A stretch of DNA of 16,899 nucleotides from Chloroflexota bacterium (GTDB lineage Bacteria; Chloroflexota; Anaerolineae; JACRMK01): assembly GCA_016200765.1 (NCBI GenBank), contig JACQEC010000022.1:1-16899 (forward strand). Reading direction: 5' to 3'. Below the pieces are notes generated by a model that did not search any database, was not told the origin of the DNA, and saw only the letters and a list, made by a program, of their open reading frames with translations. The position numbers and the translations under genes were made by a program. Each line of letters starts with the position of its first letter. The first letter of the stretch is position 1. Positions 13,780 to 16,899 of this stretch are shown here, piece by piece.

Positions 13780-14447
13780 ACTTCAGCATCCATTCGGTGT
13801 ATTTTATCACGAGCCGCCCTGTGTCGGTTGCCTCGCAATAGCCAAACTAATCCGGCCCCTGTCAGTATACCGTATGCCATTCCGACGACACTTCCGACCA
13901 GTCCATGTTGCTGAAAACCCAATTCGGGTGTCCAGGGTAAATTCAGCAGACCTATTCCGTCAAGCAGCGCCATCCCGGCAACCCATCCCAGATACCAACC
14001 TGCCAAACTCGCCAATACCCACCATGCTGATAAGGACATAGACCTTCGCAGAAGAAACCATTGCAATAGTCCGACCAGAACGCCAGAGGCAAATACCGCA
14101 ATCGAAAGGTCTTTAGCGTCAGGAAAACCGTCACTGAGAAAGTGCAACAACCCGACACCTGACGCCGCAGACAAAATCCACCAACGAGAGAGAATTAGAT
14201 GACGGCGCAAAACAACACGCTGTAGCAGCCCAATCAAGATGGCTGGAACGGCCCCCAATATTGCGCCGAAAGCGGCAGACTGGAATTCAAAAAATCCGAA
14301 TGAACCTAAGCGTGGGGGAAAACTAAATGCGAGTGGAAAATTGTGAAACAGCGCCGCGATGAGGGAAAAACTAATCATGTTGGCCAAAAACCACCAAAGC
14401 ACGAAAGCCCACTGAGGTAGTGAGTCAGCAATTCGCGTTGTGGTCAT
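13776..14447 (-). CDS. Polytopic membrane protein with internal QW..LRR..WW repeats, unknown function
   Basis: This is a 223-residue, very hydrophobic protein with about six predicted membrane segments. Two tandem units are clear: GLLQRVVLRRHLILSRWWILSAASG (starting near 73) and GLLQWFLLRRSMSLSAWWVLASLAG (starting near 126), with a degenerate third at the end (YGILTGAGLVWLLRGN). The pattern of Gln-x-x-x-Leu-Arg-Arg followed by Trp-Trp is common in uncharacterised cyanobacterial and Chloroflexota membrane proteins. No catalytic motif is visible. It heads the minus-strand run leading to tdk, with a four-base overlap, but its 105-bp upstream region has neither a good promoter nor a strong ribosome-binding site. 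Its codon use and base composition look slightly more AT-rich than those of its neighbours, so it may be a later insertion between rpmE and tdk. Confidence 0.8.
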   Translation of the reverse strand: MTTTRIADSLPQWAFVLWWFLANMISFSLIAALFHNFPLAFSFPPRLGSFGFFEFQSAAFGAILGAVPAILIGLLQRVVLRRHLILSRWWILSAASGVGLLHFLSDGFPDAKDLSIAVFASGVLVGLLQWFLLRRSMSLSAWWVLASLAGWYLGWVAGMALLDGIGLLNLPWTPELGFQQHGLVGSVVGMAYGILTGAGLVWLLRGNRHRAARDKIHRMDAEV

Positions 14448-14547
14448 TTCTGTCTCTGGTACCCCAAAGCTCGCTTAAATTCACGCCAGAGAACTTCGAC
14501 ATCTACGCCCGGAAATGGAAGCAAGCCGAATAGCAAAATGCTCTCAC

Positions 14548-14583
14548 AAAAAGAACCTCCGAAGCCATCTCCTTCGGAGGTTC
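14548..14583 (-). terminator. Rho-independent terminator of the rplU-rpmA-rpmE operon
   Basis: On the minus strand a perfect 12-bp stem (14583-14572 with 14564-14553, GAACCTCCGAAG and its complement) encloses a seven-base loop and runs straight into five Ts (14552-14548). It sits 38 bp after the L31 stop. The remaining 100 bp to the membrane-protein gene hold no recognisable promoter. Confidence 0.93.
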
Positions 14584-14621
14584 GCGCATCTATACGAAGC
14601 GTCAAGGTCCTAACGCCCCAA

Positions 14622-15038
14622 TCAGGCATCCGTGCCTGTCTCGCCGTCTTGCCGCGCAGGCGCTGTGCGCCGGGCTCCCTTGCGTCGCGGACTGGCCGAT
14701 GTTTCCGTGGGCGCGCCTGCATCGGAGGCGCTCTCAGCCATTGCCGGGGCAGCCGTTGGTTCAGGGCGTGCCGACGTCTCATCGGGCCCGACAATAACAA
14801 ACTTTTCCTTGCGGATTTTTTCGACCTTCTGCTCGCGCTTCTGGGCGAGCCTCATGCGAAACCGGTCCACACGGCCTGCCGTATCCACGATACGCTGTTC
14901 GCCCGTGTAGAATGGGTGGCAGTTCGAACAGACATCCACCCGAATTTCAGGCTGGGTCGCGCCGGTCGTCCACGTATGCCCGCAGGCGCACATCACGCGC
15001 GCGGTCGGGTAGTATTTGGGATGAATATTGGGTTTCAT
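14622..15038 (-). CDS. rpmE: 50S ribosomal protein L31 with long C-terminal extension
   Basis: L31 sits at the ribosomal central protuberance and bridges the two subunits. The core of about 70 residues is the zinc-binding form (Cys17, Cys19, Cys37, Cys40 in CACG and CSNCHPFYTG) with the family N-terminus MKPNIHPKYYP and the GRVDRF segment. After the core comes a charged helix-like stretch (LAQKREQKVEKIRKEKF) and a further tail of about 50 residues, rich in Ala, Pro, Thr, Ser and finally Arg/Lys, doubling the normal length to 138. The tail looks disordered. The ATG overlaps the L27 stop by four bases (ATGA), so the two are translationally coupled. Confidence 0.96.
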   Translation of the reverse strand: MKPNIHPKYYPTARVMCACGHTWTTGATQPEIRVDVCSNCHPFYTGEQRIVDTAGRVDRFRMRLAQKREQKVEKIRKEKFVIVGPDETSARPEPTAAPAMAESASDAGAPTETSASPRRKGARRTAPARQDGETGTDA

Positions 15039-15307
15039 GACGCCTGCTCTGCCCTTTCCGGGTAAACACTCACCTGCTTGCGATTTCGCGAGACGAACTC
15101 GAAACGCACATAGCCTGCTGCTGTCGCAAAAAGCGTGTAATCACGCCCCAACCCCACATTTTCACCGGGGTGGATCTTCGTGCCGTGTTGGCGAACGATG
15201 ATAGCACCGGACTCTACGCGCTCGCCCGCATAGATTTTTACGCCGAGGCGCTGTCCCCCGCTGTCCCGGCCATTGCGGCTGCTGCCGCCGCCTTTTTTAT
15301 GTGCCAT
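15035..15307 (-). CDS. rpmA: 50S ribosomal protein L27
   Basis: L27 reaches toward the peptidyl-transferase centre. The sequence starts AHKKGGGSSRNGRDS, continues with the conserved RLGVK and QHGTKIHPGENVGLGRDYTLFA, and has 90 residues, the normal size. I chose the ATG at 15307 because GGGAGAGG lies seven bases upstream and MAHKKG is the universal L27 N-terminus; an in-frame start at 15355 would add 16 non-family residues. No N-terminal extension of the kind cleaved by the Prp protease in Firmicutes is present at this start. The gene is 62 bp downstream of rplU and overlaps rpmE. Confidence 0.97.
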   Translation of the reverse strand: MAHKKGGGSSRNGRDSGGQRLGVKIYAGERVESGAIIVRQHGTKIHPGENVGLGRDYTLFATAAGYVRFEFVSRNRKQVSVYPERAEQAS

Positions 15308-15369
15308 AATGCCTCTCCCTTCGCCCATACCCGGCTTAGGCGCCGGACGGGGCAAATCTACATTGCGCC

Positions 15370-15681
15370 TTACGGCGCTACGATTTCGGTTATCACCACG
15401 CGCGTCAAATCCTCGCGCTGGCCCACTTTTCTCCGATAGTATTTTTTGGGCTTATATTTCAGACCGAGCACTTTCTTGCCACGGGGATGCGCCACAACTT
15501 TGGCCGATACCTTCACGCCTTGCAGTTCTGCCGGAGCAGCAACTGTGCGCTCGCTGCCAAGCATCAACACCTGATCAAAGATAATCTCTTCGCCCACCTT
15601 CGCGCTGAGTCGTCCGATTTCAACCGTCTCGCCGGGGCTGACGCGGTATTGGTGACCGCTGCTCTGGATTATTGCGTACAA
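15370..15681 (-). CDS. rplU: 50S ribosomal protein L21
   Basis: This is the 103-residue large-subunit protein L21, starting with YAIIQSSGHQYRVSPG and ending with the basic segment LKYKPKKYYRRKVGQREDLTRVVI, both family hallmarks. The start codon is TTG at 15681, supported by GGAGGT seven bases upstream and by alignment of the MYAII N-terminus; no in-frame ATG is available. It leads the L21-L27-L31 operon behind a consensus promoter with a leader of about 30 bases, too short for a structured autoregulatory leader. Confidence 0.97.
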   Translation of the reverse strand: MYAIIQSSGHQYRVSPGETVEIGRLSAKVGEEIIFDQVLMLGSERTVAAPAELQGVKVSAKVVAHPRGKKVLGLKYKPKKYYRRKVGQREDLTRVVITEIVAP

Positions 15682-15716
15682 GTCTTAACCTCCATACAAT
15701 TGGAAAAGCATTAGTT

Positions 15717-15745
15717 ATTATAACAGCCGGTTCTGCGGCTGTCAA
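15717..15745 (-). promoter_or_regulatory. Perfect-consensus promoter for rplU-rpmA-rpmE with inverted repeat filling the spacer
   Basis: On the minus strand TTGACA (15745-15740) and TATAAT (15722-15717) are separated by exactly 17 bp, an ideal sigma-70 promoter. The spacer is almost wholly an inverted repeat, ACAGCCG-N6-CGGCTGT (15742-15723), which touches the -10 and overlaps the last three bases of the -35. A protein bound there would block polymerase, so an operator is plausible; no regulator is identified. Confidence 0.92.
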
Positions 15746-15779
15746 AAAATAGCGCGCGTAAATGCGAGCCGAAATGTGC

Positions 15780-15808
15780 TTGCGCCGCCCTGCCAAGCGG
15801 CGTATAAT
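15780..15808 (+). promoter_or_regulatory. Promoter for the rel/spoT-like gene, with inverted repeat in the spacer
   Basis: TTGCGC (15780-15785) and TATAAT (15803-15808) are separated by 17 bp on the plus strand. The spacer carries CGCCGC-N8-GCGGCG (15783-15802), whose right arm abuts the -10. It diverges from the rplU promoter; the two -35 elements are about 34 bp apart. Expected start of transcription is near 15815, giving a leader of about 60 bases. Confidence 0.75.
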
Positions 15809-15831
15809 CGTAACCGAAGGTCAAGGCGATG

Positions 15832-15858
15832 AAGGGGCGCATCGGATGCGCCCCTTTT
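15832..15858 (+). terminator. Terminator-like hairpin in the leader of the rel/spoT-like gene
   Basis: A perfect 11-bp GC-rich stem (15832-15842 with 15846-15856, AAGGGGCGCAT and its complement) with a three-base loop is followed by TTTT (15855-15858) and then C. It lies between the promoter and the ATG at 15874, so readthrough of it would be required for expression. It may be an attenuator. The short T-run makes termination efficiency uncertain. Confidence 0.65.
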
Positions 15859-15873
15859 CTCCATAGGTTACCT

Positions 15874-16899
15874 ATGCCTATTGAGATGTTGGTAAAAAAG
15901 ACGCAGGAAAGCTTCCCGCAAGCCGACGTATCGGTCGTGCGCCACGCCTATGAGTTCGCCTTGCGCGCTCACCGCTCCCAGACGCGCAAGTCCGGCGAGC
16001 CTTATATTGCCCACCCGTTGGCCGTCGCAGACCTGCTGGCCGATCTGCGCATGGAGCCGGAAACTATCGTCGCGGCGCTGCTGCACGATGTCCTTGAAGA
16101 CAACCTGGCCGTAAACCTACCTCAGGTCGAGACCGAATTTGGCAAGGACGTAGCGACGCTGGTCAACGGTGTCACCAAGCTGACCCTCATTGACCGCAGC
16201 TTCGAGCAAACTGAAGCCGAGTCCATGCGCAAGATGTTCATCGCCATGTCGCAGGATCCGCGCGTCATCCTGATCAAACTCGCCGACCGGCTTCACAATA
16301 TGCGCACCCTCACGCCGCTGTCAGCTGAATCTCAGCGCCGCAACGCCCGTGAGACAATGGACATCTACGCGCCGCTCGCCAGTCGTCTTGGCATCTACCG
16401 CCTCAAATCTGAGCTGGAAGACCTAGCCTTCCAATACCTTGAACCGGAGCGGTACCAGGAGATTGCGGCGCACCTGTCGGCGCAGGAGGAGGAGCGCAGC
16501 ATATATCTGGCGCGGGTCATTTCGATCCTTGGCGACAGGCTGCAGGCAGCGGAGATCACGGCGAGCATCACCGGACGCGAGAAGCACATCTATTCCATCC
16601 ACAAAAAGATGACGCAGAAGAGCCGCGACTTTGACCAGATTTATGACCTGCGCGCCATTCGCGTCGTCGTCAGCACAGTCCCGGAATGCTACTCCACCTT
16701 GGGCATTGTCCACATGCTCTGGCGGCCAATCCCGCAAGAATTCGACGACTATATTGCGAACCCCAAGGAAAACGGCTATCAGTCCCTGCATACGGCGGTC
16801 ATCGGCCCGCAAGGCAAGCCGTTTGAGGTGCAGATTCGCTCACAGGAGATGCACCGCTTCGCCGAGTACGGCATTGCCGCACATTGGCGCTATAAGGAG
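15874..16899 (+). CDS. rel: RelA/SpoT-family (p)ppGpp synthetase/hydrolase, 3'-truncated by window edge
   Basis: The frame stays open for 342 codons to the window end. The N-terminal HD hydrolase domain has AHPLAVADLL, LLHDVLED with His71-Asp72 and Glu75-Asp76, and KLADRLHNMRT with the conserved Asn, all intact, so ppGpp hydrolysis is expected. The synthetase domain follows: GREKHIYSIHKKM (234-246), YDLRAIRVVV, EFDDYIA (Glu289 to Asp292), ENGYQSLHT and EVQIRSQEMH. The TGS and regulatory domains would lie beyond the window. ATG at 15874 has only a weak site (AGGT) nearby; ATG at 15886 is an alternative. The protein makes and removes the stringent-response alarmone in the cytoplasm. The EFDD motif is the form known from synthetase-only RelA. 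Confidence 0.95.
   Translation, partial: MPIEMLVKKTQESFPQADVSVVRHAYEFALRAHRSQTRKSGEPYIAHPLAVADLLADLRMEPETIVAALLHDVLEDNLAVNLPQVETEFGKDVATLVNGVTKLTLIDRSFEQTEAESMRKMFIAMSQDPRVILIKLADRLHNMRTLTPLSAESQRRNARETMDIYAPLASRLGIYRLKSELEDLAFQYLEPERYQEIAAHLSAQEEERSIYLARVISILGDRLQAAEITASITGREKHIYSIHKKMTQKSRDFDQIYDLRAIRVVVSTVPECYSTLGIVHMLWRPIPQEFDDYIANPKENGYQSLHTAVIGPQGKPFEVQIRSQEMHRFAEYGIAAHWRYKE

Noticed and set aside
14444..14800. Minus-strand open frame of 118 codons overlapping rpmE and its terminator
   Set aside because: It runs through the L31 coding end in another frame and through the terminator hairpin; no ribosome-binding site or conserved motif.

Overview
The window is a moderately GC-rich, densely coding bacterial chromosome segment with no mobile elements, tRNA or rRNA genes or CRISPR that I could see. 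The best guess is a Chloroflexota (Anaerolineae/Chloroflexia-like) genome. The malate dehydrogenase is the short LDH-like type and closely resembles the Chloroflexus enzyme as I remember it. The secreted subtilase ends in an aromatic-Leu-Pro-Leu-Leu-Arg tail (FLPTLLR) of a kind common on Chloroflexota exported proteins. The tRNA-thiolation pair (TtuB/TtuA type) is of a sort best known from thermophiles. The lineage call is inference from these families, not a search result.

Layout. Plus strand, 1-6890: the C-terminal part of a secreted S8 protease with a P-domain; lon, with its own promoter but interrupted by an internal deletion and frameshift; an MFS transporter broken by an exact 40-bp tandem duplication; a small zinc-ribbon membrane protein; a CcdA-type thiol-redox transporter followed by a glutaredoxin-like protein; then a strong intrinsic terminator. 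Minus strand, 8177 down to 6960: promoter, TtuB-like ubiquitin-fold sulfur carrier, TtuA-like tRNA thiolase. Minus strand, 14447 down to 8185: one long co-directional run of membrane protein, thymidine kinase, YqhQ/DUF1385, ATP-type PEP carboxykinase, NADP isocitrate dehydrogenase and malate dehydrogenase, closed by a terminator. Minus strand, 15745 down to 14548: consensus promoter, rplU (L21), rpmA (L27), rpmE (L31), terminator. Plus strand, 15780 to the end: promoter, leader hairpin and the first 342 codons of a RelA/SpoT-family (p)ppGpp enzyme.

How the genes work together. The mdh-icd-pckA run puts three enzymes around oxaloacetate under probable common transcription: malate/oxaloacetate interconversion, the isocitrate/2-oxoglutarate step, and oxaloacetate/PEP interconversion. 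The TtuB/TtuA pair is a compact sulfur-carrier plus thiolase module; its activating E1-like enzyme is not in the window. CcdA and the glutaredoxin-like protein form a short thiol-disulfide cassette. The ribosomal-protein operon and the stringent-response gene diverge from a shared 190-bp control region.

Most worth a second look: (1) the sulfur carrier does not end at Gly-Gly but carries a Thr-Arg tail, and its Gly-Gly codons double as the ribosome-binding site of the next gene; (2) the rplU/rel divergent region, where both promoters have an inverted repeat filling the spacer and the rel leader carries a terminator-like hairpin; (3) two gene-breaking lesions within 1.5 kb (lon and MFS), which may be assembly errors and should be checked before any biological reading.
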